In this document: piece by piece, positions 1 through 6,655 of the stretch
Numbering within the stretch: the first letter of the stretch is position 1
How the letters are laid out: the number at the start of each line of letters is the position of its first letter
DNA from: Methanomicrobiales archaeon
Lineage (GTDB): Archaea; Halobacteriota; Methanomicrobia; Methanomicrobiales; Methanoculleaceae
Assembly (NCBI GenBank): GCA_012521035.1
Contig: JAAYND010000157.1
Coordinates: forward strand, 1-17,366
Direction: 5' to 3'
Length of the DNA stretch: 17,366 nt
Position numbers and translations under genes: made by a program
Notes under the pieces: generated by a model
Databases searched by the model: none
Seen by the model: only the letters and a program-made list of their open reading frames with translations
Told to the model about the DNA's origin: nothing

Positions 1-2
1 CA

Positions 3-110
3 AGGCGGTCAGTCTTGAAAGTCGTAGCAATAAATGTACTTCTGGTAGGGGCGACAATTGCAGCGGGCGTTAACGAAAAAAAGCAATTACAGCAGGTGGC
101 CGAATGGTGA
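3..110 (+). CDS. possible 3' end of an unrecognised gene
   Basis: A frame open from the left edge ends at TGA 108-110. The visible residues form a short hydrophobic stretch followed by a charged, glutamine-rich tail ending VAEW. Codon third positions are less GC-rich than in the neighbouring genes, and no family is recognisable from about 35 residues. It could be the end of a plus-strand gene converging on the flap endonuclease, or chance. A T5 run at 131-135 could act as its terminator. The sequence left of the window would decide. Confidence 0.25.
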   Translation, partial: RRSVLKVVAINVLLVGATIAAGVNEKKQLQQVAEW

Positions 111-223
111 TAGAGGGAGGGGGCTAATACTTTTTATCGGGATCGCCCCGACACCGGGCGGGTTCTCTACCCGGGGTTGTGGCCGGCGGCAACCGTTAGC
201 GCATATACCCCCTCTTCTCAGGG
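111..223. other. short intergenic stretch, no gene seen
   Basis: This holds the gap between a possible plus-strand gene end and the stop of FEN-1. It contains a 5 bp hairpin (CGGGT-TCTCT-ACCCG, near 159-173) and a T5 run at 131-135. The short frame that spans this stretch has no ribosome binding site and an unlikely composition. Confidence 0.4.
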
Positions 224-1225
224 TCAGAACCATGCATCAAGCGTCTTCTGCGTCGGTTTCACCGTGACCCTGGCAAGAGCACCCCTGACCCGATCTTCGG
301 AGAAGTCGTAGCGCCCGCAGAGCATCTCCACGATCCCCTCGAGATCCGGCCTCCCCCACTCAAGGGTGTAATTATCGGTGACCGGCGGGTTTGAGAAGAA
401 GTCCTGGATCGGCCGGGGATCAAAATCTGGCTGTTTCTCGGCGATCACGGACTCAAACTCACCGTTACGGACGATCTTTAAGGCAGTCTTCCCGCCGACA
501 CCCCGTATCCCCGGGTTAAAGTCGGTCCCCACCAGTATACCTATCTCGATGAGCTGCTCTCGCGTTATGCCGAGGTGATCGAGGACGGAAGAGAGGACGA
601 TCCGCTCGGGGTTTATCGTGACCGTCCGGCCCCGCGCCTTCCTCCGGCCGCTGACCGTGAGGTTGCGCACGAGCACCGGAGACCCGAAGAGGAGCGAGTC
701 GTAGTCCTGCGAGACCGCGTAGGTGACGCTCCCGCTCTGCGCCATATGAGCCGCCTGCGCCTCGCCTTCGCCCGGAGCCTCCACCATCGGGATGCCGAGC
801 AGGCCGAGGAGCTCGTGGGACGACTCTATGACGTGCCGGTCGATCCTGGTCGATGCGGTCGCCTGCTTATACGCCTCTTCCATATCCCCTTCTTTCAGCG
901 CTACCTTCCAGGCCTCGTTTGCCCGGTCGCGGACCTCTCGCCGCTGCTCGATCGTCTCCTGCTTGAACACAGGCGGTTTTCCGTCAAAGACGAAGACCGG
1001 CCTGATGCCCTTTTCGAGGAAGTTCGCCGTCCGGAAGAGGATACCGGAGAGGTGCGATGTGACCCGGCCCGCGCCGTTCATCAGCGGGGTGCCGTCAGGT
1101 TGCCTGATGATCGAGAGGAACTGGTAGAGAGCGTTATGGGCATCCACCGCGGCTACGCCGGGGAGGTCGCCCCATGTCAACGTCTCCTTGCAGTCTGTCA
1201 GAATGTTACGGATAGAAACGCCCAT
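224..1225 (-). CDS. fen: flap endonuclease 1 (FEN-1)
   Basis: This is a structure-specific 5' nuclease that removes RNA primers and 5' flaps during Okazaki-fragment maturation and long-patch repair, working with the PCNA clamp. The 333-residue protein has the normal length of archaeal FEN-1. The seven metal-binding acidic residues are visible: D in VDAHNAL (about 28), D in FVFDGKPP (about 81), two E in GEGEAQAA, two D in SQDYDSLLFG, and D in GTDFNPG. GVGGKTAL is the helix-hairpin-helix that contacts DNA. The C-terminus QKTLDAWF is a canonical PIP box (QxxLxxWF). I chose the ATG at 1225 over a GTG six bases upstream because it gives the conserved MGV start, with Gly2 near the active site; AGGTGA lies just upstream. 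It sits 44 nt after a small membrane-protein gene and is probably co-transcribed with it. Confidence 0.97.
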   Translation of the reverse strand: MGVSIRNILTDCKETLTWGDLPGVAAVDAHNALYQFLSIIRQPDGTPLMNGAGRVTSHLSGILFRTANFLEKGIRPVFVFDGKPPVFKQETIEQRREVRDRANEAWKVALKEGDMEEAYKQATASTRIDRHVIESSHELLGLLGIPMVEAPGEGEAQAAHMAQSGSVTYAVSQDYDSLLFGSPVLVRNLTVSGRRKARGRTVTINPERIVLSSVLDHLGITREQLIEIGILVGTDFNPGIRGVGGKTALKIVRNGEFESVIAEKQPDFDPRPIQDFFSNPPVTDNYTLEWGRPDLEGIVEMLCGRYDFSEDRVRGALARVTVKPTQKTLDAWF

Positions 1226-1269
1226 GCTCACCTATACCCGAGGGAGTGAGAAGTCATGAAGGTGGCGGT

Positions 1270-1584
1270 TCACCGGTACATCCGCCGGGAGAGTCCGTCG
1301 ACTATCTCCTCGATATGCCCCATGGTGTTGTCATATTTGGCGCTCATTGTCTTCCCCATCTCTTCAATATTCACGCGCATGGTGCGCTCCCGCTGCGCGA
1401 CGCTCTGCTCGAGCCGTATGACCTTTAGTCCGAGTGATATGAGCAGTCCCCCGAGAGAGAGCATCATGAGCGTCGCAGCGACTGCAATGAGCAGATCCTG
1501 CCAGAATCGCATCACCAGCACGACGGTGGAGGCCACCATCACGATGGTGAGAACTATGTCGCCGATGAGTTCGCGAATCTCCAT
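1270..1584 (-). CDS. small membrane protein with two TM helices and a coiled-coil tail
   Basis: This is an unrecognised 104-residue protein. Residues about 8-27 (IGDIVLTIVMVASTVVLVM) and 31-54 (a leucine/alanine-rich stretch ending LISLGLKV) are hydrophobic enough for two membrane helices joined by a tight turn at RFWQD. The remaining 50 residues are charged and heptad-like (RLEQSVAQRERTMRVNIEEM), suggesting a cytoplasmic coiled coil. It starts about 58 nt from the divergent presenilin gene and lies directly upstream of FEN-1 on the same strand, so the two are likely one transcript. There is no clear Shine-Dalgarno sequence, and a TATA-like element about 26 bp upstream of the start would suit a leaderless message. 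Function cannot be assigned; a structural membrane protein or a spacer in the operon are both open. Confidence 0.72.
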   Translation of the reverse strand: MEIRELIGDIVLTIVMVASTVVLVMRFWQDLLIAVAATLMMLSLGGLLISLGLKVIRLEQSVAQRERTMRVNIEEMGKTMSAKYDNTMGHIEEIVDGLSRRMYR

Positions 1585-1606
1585 ATTTTAAGATGATGAG
1601 GATGCA

Positions 1607-1614
1607 TTAATTAA
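1607..1614. promoter_or_regulatory. palindromic AT box between divergent genes
   Basis: TTAATTAA is the most AT-rich element in the 57 bp gap between the small membrane protein (minus) and the presenilin gene (plus). Its centre is about 26 bp from the minus-strand ATG, which fits a TATA box for a leaderless transcript. For the plus-strand gene it would put the transcript start downstream of the GGAG at 1631-1634, so that gene may use a different box. Moderate to low certainty. Confidence 0.35.
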
Positions 1615-1641
1615 CCTACCTAAAATGAATGGAGTTACATA

Positions 1642-2553
1642 ATGCAGATACGCGACTGGCTGCCGTTTCTTGGAATGCCCCTCATGCTTCTCTCTGTCCA
1701 GATCATCGCTATCGTCCTCGTTACGCCCATGCAGGCGGCGGGATTCATGGCATTTGAAGACCCCGAGTCGGTTGCAAATCCCCTCATCTTCATAGGGATG
1801 CTGCTCATCTTCACGCTGGTCCTCCTCCTCCTGATCCGGATCGGGGGGCGGCGCTTCATCAGTCTCTTCATCGGTTTTGCCATATTCATGACGTTCCTCT
1901 ATATCTTCGGCGCACTCTCCGCCCTCGTGCCCGGCGCGGCCGGTGCCGCCGCCATCGGTGCGGTCATAGCGGCCGGGGCGGCGACCGCGCTCCTCTACCT
2001 CTACCCGGAGTGGTATGTCATCGACGTCCTCGGGGTGCTGATATCGGCCGGCATAGCGTCAATATTTGGTATATCTCTCTCTATTCTGCCGGTATTCGTG
2101 TTGCTCGCGCTGCTCGCGGCCTATGACGCCATATCGGTGTACCGGACAAAACATATGATCACGCTCGCTGAAGGCGTCCTTGAGGCGAAAGCACCGATCA
2201 TGGTCGTCGTCCCGAAGAGGATGGACTACTCGTTCCGGACGGAGGGACTCAACATAAGCGAAGGAGGGGAGCGCGGCGCGTTTGTCATGGGGATGGGCGA
2301 CCTGATCATGCCCTCCATCCTCGTGGCATCGTCGCACGTCTTCGCGGGCGCGCCCGCCATCCTCGGCCCCCTCTCCGCACCGACGCTCGGCGCGATGACA
2401 GGATCGATAGCGGGGCTTGCCGCGCTCCTCTACTTCGTCAATAAAGGTAACCCCCAGGCGGGCCTCCCGCCCCTGAACGGGGGTGCTATTCTGGGGTTTC
2501 TGATCGGGGCGGTTCTTGCCGGCTCGTTTGCCTGGTGTCCTCTCTGTACCTGA
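1642..2553 (+). CDS. presenilin-type intramembrane aspartyl protease (PSH)
   Basis: This is an archaeal presenilin/signal-peptide-peptidase homologue that cleaves membrane-embedded substrates. The 303-residue protein is almost entirely hydrophobic helices, consistent with the nine-helix family fold. Catalytic Asp162 sits in the TM6 motif AAYDAISVYRTKHM and Asp220 in the TM7 motif GMGD; GLPPLNG at about 274-280 is the TM9 PAL-like motif. These positions equal those of the crystallised PSH of Methanoculleus marisnigri JR1, from memory. The loop between TM6 and TM7 (about 190-212, hydrophilic) is intact. The start ATG has GGAG seven bases upstream. The last 68 bp run antisense into the GTPase gene, and the C-terminus here (WCPLCT) differs from the JR1 ending. 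The physiological substrate is unknown. Identity is near certain. Confidence 0.97.
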   Translation: MQIRDWLPFLGMPLMLLSVQIIAIVLVTPMQAAGFMAFEDPESVANPLIFIGMLLIFTLVLLLLIRIGGRRFISLFIGFAIFMTFLYIFGALSALVPGAAGAAAIGAVIAAGAATALLYLYPEWYVIDVLGVLISAGIASIFGISLSILPVFVLLALLAAYDAISVYRTKHMITLAEGVLEAKAPIMVVVPKRMDYSFRTEGLNISEGGERGAFVMGMGDLIMPSILVASSHVFAGAPAILGPLSAPTLGAMTGSIAGLAALLYFVNKGNPQAGLPPLNGGAILGFLIGAVLAGSFAWCPLCT

Positions 2554-3466
2554 GGAGCAGGTCAAGCACCCCTTCCACCCCTTCACCGGTGAGCGTTGAG
2601 ACTGCCGGGTAGCCCTCGATCCTCCTGATATCCGCCTTGTTTGCGACCGTCACCACCGGGACGTCGACGAGCCCCCGCAGTTCACTCAGGAGCGCAACCT
2701 GGTCGTCGAGCGCGTAGCCGCAGTGCTCGCTCGCGTCGATGATGAAGAGCACGAGATCAGCCGTGTTGATGATGGCGCTCACCGCCTGCCGCTCGATGGG
2801 GTTCCTCTCCTCCGCCGGGCGCTCAAGGACGCCCGGGGTATCGATGAACTGGATCCGCTCCCCCCGCCCGAGATCGCGGTGGCCGACGATGATCCCTTTT
2901 GTCGTGAAGGGGTACGTGGCGATCTCGGGTTCTGCCGTGGAGACGAGCCTGATAAACGACGACTTCCCGACGTTGGGGTAGCCTGCCACGACCACGGTGA
3001 ACTCGTCCTCGCTCACGTGCGGGAGCTTCCGGAGTATGTTTCTGGCCTCATTGAGGAATATGAGGTCTTTATCGACCTGGTGGACGACCGAGGCGATCCG
3101 GGCTACGGCCTGACGGCGGAGCTGATCGGTATCGGGCGCCCGGCGCATGGTGCGGGCGTAGCCGGAGCCGATGGTCCTGACCTGATCTGCCGCCCAGGTG
3201 ACTGCACCGAGGGATTTTTTCAGCCGGTCGAGTGAGACGAGTATATCGGCCACCTCCCGGTAGAAGGGAGGGAGACGCTCAAAACTCGGGAACGCGCTGA
3301 CCACGCTCTTCAGTTTATCGTGGATGGCGCTTGTAACCGCCCTCACGAACTCTTCGTTTGCCCGATCGACGTTGGTCTTGAGTTTCTTCTTTGCCGCTGC
3401 TCTTCGGAAACTGCGGTCGATCACCTCATCAGCCGTCGGAATGGTCGGGATGGTTTCAAACTCCAC
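2486..3466 (-). CDS. Nog1/OBG-like GTPase
   Basis: This is a TRAFAC-class GTPase of the archaeal Nog1 group; eukaryotic Nog1 acts in large ribosomal subunit assembly, so a ribosome-biogenesis role is inferred. An N-terminal helical domain of about 155 residues precedes the G domain. G1 is GYPNVGKSS, G2 the threonines in PFTTKGI, G3 DTPGV, G4 NKAD and G5 STLTG. I prefer the GTG at 3466 (326 residues). It gives the family-like start VEFETIPTIPTADE, and the TATA box at 3485-3492 would start transcription close to it. A GTG three codons upstream (3475) is the alternative and lies very near that TATA box. The C-terminus beyond the G domain is short and polar, and it overlaps the presenilin gene on the other strand. 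Confidence 0.93.
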   Translation of the reverse strand: MEFETIPTIPTADEVIDRSFRRAAAKKKLKTNVDRANEEFVRAVTSAIHDKLKSVVSAFPSFERLPPFYREVADILVSLDRLKKSLGAVTWAADQVRTIGSGYARTMRRAPDTDQLRRQAVARIASVVHQVDKDLIFLNEARNILRKLPHVSEDEFTVVVAGYPNVGKSSFIRLVSTAEPEIATYPFTTKGIIVGHRDLGRGERIQFIDTPGVLERPAEERNPIERQAVSAIINTADLVLFIIDASEHCGYALDDQVALLSELRGLVDVPVVTVANKADIRRIEGYPAVSTLTGEGVEGVLDLLLRYREDTRQTSRQEPPRSETPE

Positions 3467-3484
3467 TGCACGCACAACCTAATG

Positions 3485-3492
3485 TATTTAAA
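3485..3492. promoter_or_regulatory. shared divergent TATA box
   Basis: TATTTAAA is nearly self-complementary and is the only AT-rich element between the GTPase (minus) and the CBS regulator (plus). Its centre is 26-27 bp from the ATG at 3515, the spacing expected if the regulator's mRNA is leaderless; no Shine-Dalgarno is present there. In the other direction it points to a start near 3462-3466, matching the preferred GTG of the GTPase. One box may serve both genes. Confidence 0.5.
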
Positions 3493-3514
3493 CAACGTAT
3501 TATGACTGATAGTT

Positions 3515-4393
3515 ATGGATCTCTCCCCGATTCAAAAGGATATCCTGATAACCCTGATTACCCTATACCATCAGGTTTCTCATTCTATTAAAGGTGAGGA
3601 GATTGCGGATGTACTGAAGCGCAACCCCGGTACTGTCCGCAATCAGATGCAGGCATTGAAGGCGTTAGGGCTTGTAGATGGCATACCCGGCCCGAAGGGC
3701 GGTTACAGCCCGACCGCACGCGCATACAAGGAGCTGAACCTGGCCGACCTTGAGCACCAGTCCGAGGTGCCGATCTACCGTGACGGCGAGAAGGTACGGG
3801 GCGTACGTGTCTCCGAGCTCAATTTTACCACACTCTGTCATCCCGATCTCTGTCATGCGATGGTCACGATCATCGGGAGCGTGAAACTCTTCAAGGTGGG
3901 GGATATGGTCTCGATAGGGCCTACACCGGTGAACAAGCTCCTCGTCCGGGGGGAGGTCTTCGGGATGGACGAGAACCAGCAGATGCTCCTCATCAGTGTA
4001 TCCGAGATGATATCCCTGCCAAAGCAGACGATCGAGCACTACATGAGCACCCCTCTCCTGACCCTGCCGCTGGACGCCACCCTCCGCGATGCGGTCCACC
4101 TCTTCAGCACGCACCATATCCATGGGGCGCCGGTGGTGCAGGATAACCGCCTGAAGGGTATCGTGACGTTGAGTGATGTCGCCCGGGGTCTTGACGAGGG
4201 GCGGACGCTGGATTCGCCCGTCGCTGAGGTCATGACTGCTGATGTGGTTGAGGCGCCGCCGTCGATCCGGCTCTATGAGCTCGTAGGACGGTTCAAGGAG
4301 CGCGAGATAGGGAGGTTGATAGTTGTCGAGGATGGCAGGCCGATCGGGATCGTTACACAGACAGATATAATCCGGGTCTTTCCCTCACTTTGA
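3515..4393 (+). CDS. HTH regulator with tandem CBS domains
   Basis: This is a predicted adenine-nucleotide-sensing transcriptional regulator, cytoplasmic. Residues about 3-75 form a winged helix-turn-helix (IQKDILITLITLYHQ, then KGEEIADVLKRNPGTVRNQM, then a glycine-rich wing GPKGGYSPT). This resembles the HrcA-type N-terminal DNA-binding domain. Residues about 80-165 are a small beta-rich domain of unknown role. Two CBS repeats follow, at about 170-230 (STPLLTLPLDATLRDAVHLF ... GIVTLSDVARG) and 235-292 (ADVVEAPPSIRLYELVGRF ... GIVTQTDIIRV). A CBS pair usually binds AMP, ADP, ATP or SAM; the ligand here is unknown. The ATG at 3515 is 26 bp from a TATA box, implying a leaderless message. It is divergent from the Nog1-like GTPase. 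The regulon cannot be read from the sequence. Confidence 0.9.
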   Translation: MDLSPIQKDILITLITLYHQVSHSIKGEEIADVLKRNPGTVRNQMQALKALGLVDGIPGPKGGYSPTARAYKELNLADLEHQSEVPIYRDGEKVRGVRVSELNFTTLCHPDLCHAMVTIIGSVKLFKVGDMVSIGPTPVNKLLVRGEVFGMDENQQMLLISVSEMISLPKQTIEHYMSTPLLTLPLDATLRDAVHLFSTHHIHGAPVVQDNRLKGIVTLSDVARGLDEGRTLDSPVAEVMTADVVEAPPSIRLYELVGRFKEREIGRLIVVEDGRPIGIVTQTDIIRVFPSL

Positions 4394-4443
4394 TACCCGT
4401 CCCGTCCTGAATTTCCTGCATCAACCCCTTTATGACGGATAAC

Positions 4444-4452
4444 TATTTATAT
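4444..4452 (+). promoter_or_regulatory. histone gene TATA box
   Basis: TATTTATAT lies 85 nt upstream of the histone start codon. A transcript beginning about 25 bp downstream would carry a leader of roughly 60 nt, long for this window, where several other genes look leaderless. It is the strongest TATA match in the 143 bp gap after the CBS regulator. Confidence 0.6.
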
Positions 4453-4482
4453 GAGGATACCAATGGTGCTTCTGTAAAACGT

Positions 4483-4511
4483 GCTCTGTTTGAGAGTACA
4501 TTTCACAGAGC
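4483..4511 (+). promoter_or_regulatory. hairpin in the histone leader
   Basis: GCTCTGT (4483-4489) and ACAGAGC (4505-4511) are perfect complements around a 15 nt loop. They lie just after the predicted transcript start and 25 nt before the GTG start codon, so the predicted mRNA would begin with a 7 bp stem. It leaves the purine-rich ribosome-binding region (AGGGGGAAATGAGATC) unpaired. It may affect message stability or translation, or be a DNA operator. Confidence 0.4.
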
Positions 4512-4536
4512 TCAATGAAAAGGGGGAAATGAGATC

Positions 4537-4746
4537 GTGACTGATATACCACTGGCGCCTGTTGGCAGAATTGTGAAGAAATCCGGTGCGGAACGGGTGA
4601 GTTCCGACGCCAACGAAGAGCTTGCAAAATTAATGGAGCAGTACGCTTCAAGGATCGCAAAAGAGGCGATCAAGCTGGCAGGCCATGCTGGCAGAAAGAC
4701 GGTTAAGGCAACTGATGTCCGGATGGCAGCCGAGACCGTGAAGTGA
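4537..4746 (+). CDS. archaeal histone
   Basis: This is a 69-residue HMfA/HMfB-type core histone that dimerises and wraps DNA into archaeal nucleosomes. It is essentially a single histone fold. The N-terminal segment PLAPVGRIVKKSGAERVS is the family hallmark, followed by the long central helix (ELAKLMEQYASRIAKEAIKLA). The HAGRKTVKATDV loop and last helix then provide the DNA-contacting RKT residues. There are no histone tails. Translation starts at GTG 4537, preceded by a purine-rich AGGGGGAAATGAGATC. It is monocistronic: it has its own TATA box, a leader of about 60 nt with a 7 bp hairpin, and a T-rich tract after the stop. Other histone paralogues may exist elsewhere in the genome. Identity is certain. 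Confidence 0.97.
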   Translation: MTDIPLAPVGRIVKKSGAERVSSDANEELAKLMEQYASRIAKEAIKLAGHAGRKTVKATDVRMAAETVK

Positions 4747-4758
4747 ATCAACACCAAT

Positions 4759-4769
4759 CTCTTTCTTTT
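4759..4769 (+). terminator. T-rich terminator after the histone gene
   Basis: TCTCTTTCTTTT begins 12 nt after the histone stop codon. Archaeal RNA polymerase terminates on such pyrimidine T-runs without a hairpin, so this is the likely end of the histone transcript. Confidence 0.45.
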
Positions 4770-4848
4770 CGGTCCGTTGGCCGGCATCTTGAGAGGAGTC
4801 TGCGAGGCGCGTACCTCACGTGGTCAGTGGATTCTGCAAGAGGGGAGT

Positions 4849-4869
4849 GGGGGATGGTCTCTCTCCCCC
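4849..4869 (-). terminator. inverted repeat downstream of the ThDP enzyme
   Basis: GGGGGA (4849-4854) and TCCCCC (4864-4869) flank a 9 nt loop, 16 nt past the stop of the ThDP enzyme on the minus strand. It could end that transcript and insulate it from the convergent histone gene. There is no clear T-run after it, so this is only a candidate. Confidence 0.4.
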
Positions 4870-4885
4870 GGATACAATCGATCTC

Positions 4886-6505
4886 TTACCCGAACCGCTT
4901 CGGGTCCGTCTCAATATCGATGATGACCGGGGCATTCATCGATATCGCCTCCCGGACTGCTCCCTCGAGTTCCTGTGGCCGGGTCACGCGGATACCGGTG
5001 GCGCCGCAGGCCTCGGCATAGGCGGCGAAGTCAGGGTTCGTGAGATCGATCCCGTAGGGCGGGTAGCCTTCCTCCCGCTGCTCCTCCCTGATCATGGCAA
5101 GCTCACGGTTGTTCAGGACTACAACGATGATCGGGAGGTCATACTTGACCGTTGTTATAAAATCAGCCATGACCATGGAGAACCCGCCATCCCCGACGAT
5201 GCAGACGACGGTCTTATCGGGATAGGCGAGCTTTGCTGCGATCGCTCCCGGGAGGCCGAATGCCATCGTTCCAAGGTAGCCTGACATGGCAAACCGCTGG
5301 CGCTTCATCCGGAAGTTCCGCCCGAACCACCACTGGTTATCCCCGACATCGATCGATATGAGTGCATCCTCCGGCAGGGTCTCAGAGAGGATCTTCATGA
5401 TGTAGGGCGGGCGGATCGGGACCGCTTCCGGATCGGCCTCCCGGTCAAGCCGGTCGGACCACTCCCGTTTCTTGTCCGCGAGCCACTTCCGGCCGGCCTC
5501 ATCCTCCCGTGGTCGGACCGCCTCGACGATCCGGGGGAGGGCGACGGCGCAGTCGCCCCAGGCCGCGGCGACGAGCGGGTGTTTTCCAAGCTGGGTCGGG
5601 TCGATATCGATCTGGACGGCCTTCTTCCCCGGCGGTATGTTGGTGTGGCCGGAGAAACTCATGCCGCAGGCGATGACGAGGTCGGACTTCAGGACGAGCA
5701 TAAGGGCGTGAGGCGTCCCGAGCTCCCCGTGCACCCCGGCAAGCCACTCGTTTGCGTCGGGGAGGATACCCTTTGCGCGCAGAGTGGTGACGACCGGCGC
5801 CTGGAGTTTCTCTGCGAGGTCGAGGACCGCTCCGGCAGCGTTCATGGCCCCGAACCCTGCGAGGATGACCGGGCGCCTGGCGCCATCGATCGCCTCCACC
5901 ACCGCCCTGATGGCCTCATCGGTCGGCGCAACGCTGACCGAGGGGAGGCAGGTCTCGCGCTCACAGTGGGCCGGGTCGAGCGGTGCGGCCTGGATGTCGT
6001 TTGGGATAGAGAGCTGGGCGACACCGCGGTCGACGATGGCGTAGCGCAGCGCGCGGGTAAGAAGTTTGATCGCCATCGCCGGGTCGACGATGGTGTTATT
6101 GAAGACGGTTATGGGGCGGAAGAACGCATCCTGGTCGATCTCCTGTATGCCGCCGGGGCCCCCATACTGCATCTTCACCTGCCCGTTGATCGAGAGCACG
6201 CTTGCCCGGTCCTCCTTTGCATCGTAGAGCCCGGTAGCGAGGTTCGTCGCTCCCGGTCCGGCGATGGTAAGACAGACCGCGATCTTCCCCGTGAACTTGT
6301 TGTAGGCCGATGCCGCCAGCGCCGCGGTCTCCTCGTGCCGGACAACGATGTAGCGGACACCTCTGTTCTTCCGGACCGCTTCAACGAGTGGGAGCGACGA
6401 TGCGCCCGGGATACCGAAGAACAGGGTGATCCCCCAGGCTTCGAGTTCTGCTATCAGCACATCGGCCACGGTCGTGGCTGACTCACCGGGTGTGGTCTTC
6501 GTCAT
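4886..6505 (-). CDS. ThDP-dependent enzyme, pyruvate oxidase/acetolactate synthase family
   Basis: This is a thiamine-diphosphate enzyme acting on a 2-oxo acid, probably pyruvate. The exact reaction (oxidase, acetolactate synthase or decarboxylase) is not decidable here. Of its 539 residues, 1-175 are the PYR domain with catalytic Glu in RHEETAALAAS (about 58) and GPGATNLATGL. The central domain is at about 190-325. The PP domain carries the ThDP/Mg motif from GDG (438-440) to NN (465-466). LNNRELAMIREEQ resembles pyruvate oxidases (LNNxxLxMIxxEQ) more than typical IlvB proteins. It lacks the C-terminal extension that PoxB uses to bind membranes. No ilvN or ilvC lies nearby, which argues against the main branched-chain pathway. 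The ATG at 6505 has a strong GGAGG four bases upstream. It follows a structured leader of about 120 nt. The family is certain, the substrate is not. Confidence 0.9.
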   Translation of the reverse strand: MTKTTPGESATTVADVLIAELEAWGITLFFGIPGASSLPLVEAVRKNRGVRYIVVRHEETAALAASAYNKFTGKIAVCLTIAGPGATNLATGLYDAKEDRASVLSINGQVKMQYGGPGGIQEIDQDAFFRPITVFNNTIVDPAMAIKLLTRALRYAIVDRGVAQLSIPNDIQAAPLDPAHCERETCLPSVSVAPTDEAIRAVVEAIDGARRPVILAGFGAMNAAGAVLDLAEKLQAPVVTTLRAKGILPDANEWLAGVHGELGTPHALMLVLKSDLVIACGMSFSGHTNIPPGKKAVQIDIDPTQLGKHPLVAAAWGDCAVALPRIVEAVRPREDEAGRKWLADKKREWSDRLDREADPEAVPIRPPYIMKILSETLPEDALISIDVGDNQWWFGRNFRMKRQRFAMSGYLGTMAFGLPGAIAAKLAYPDKTVVCIVGDGGFSMVMADFITTVKYDLPIIVVVLNNRELAMIREEQREEGYPPYGIDLTNPDFAAYAEACGATGIRVTRPQELEGAVREAISMNAPVIIDIETDPKRFG

Positions 6506-6625
6506 TCGCCTCCCTCCTCATACCTGCGGCCCGTAAACGCTCCTTCTCCGGCAGGATGCCGCCGGCTTCCCCGGAGATACTCCGTGCCCATCGTGTCATA
6601 TCTTTCACGCTCCGAAGATGACACC
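6506..6625 (-). promoter_or_regulatory. structured leader of the ThDP enzyme mRNA
   Basis: The TATA box at 6648-6655 predicts a leader of about 120 nt. Its first part can fold by GTGTCAT (6593-6599) with ATGACAC (6618-6624), extended by three more pairs beyond a 2 nt bulge. Closer to the start codon, CTCCGG (6546-6551) can pair with CCGGAG (6571-6576), while CGGCA (6549-6553) can pair with TGCCG (6557-6561). These last two stems share bases and exclude each other. The Shine-Dalgarno (6509-6516) follows. I see no THI-box (TPP riboswitch) consensus. Confidence 0.35.
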
Positions 6626-6647
6626 CCGGCGTAACCTGCATCCACGC

Positions 6648-6655
6648 ATATATAA
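6648..6655 (-). promoter_or_regulatory. TATA box of the ThDP enzyme gene
   Basis: On the minus strand this reads TTATATAT. It is the only strong AT element upstream of the gene and predicts a transcript start near 6625. Its position argues against translation of the longer frame that runs through it. Confidence 0.55.

Noticed and set aside
58..267. 69-codon plus-strand frame near the left edge
   Set aside because: It has no Shine-Dalgarno, is arginine/glycine-rich and runs into the 3' end of FEN-1.
575..1249. 224-codon plus-strand frame opposite FEN-1
   Set aside because: It is an antisense shadow, arginine/proline/leucine-rich with no domain.
5579..6481. 300-codon plus-strand frame opposite the ThDP enzyme
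   Set aside because: It is antisense to a certain gene and its sequence resembles no protein family.
6506..6625. TPP riboswitch controlling the ThDP enzyme
   Set aside because: The conserved THI-box elements (CTGAGA, ACCTGA) are not present in the leader, although it can fold.
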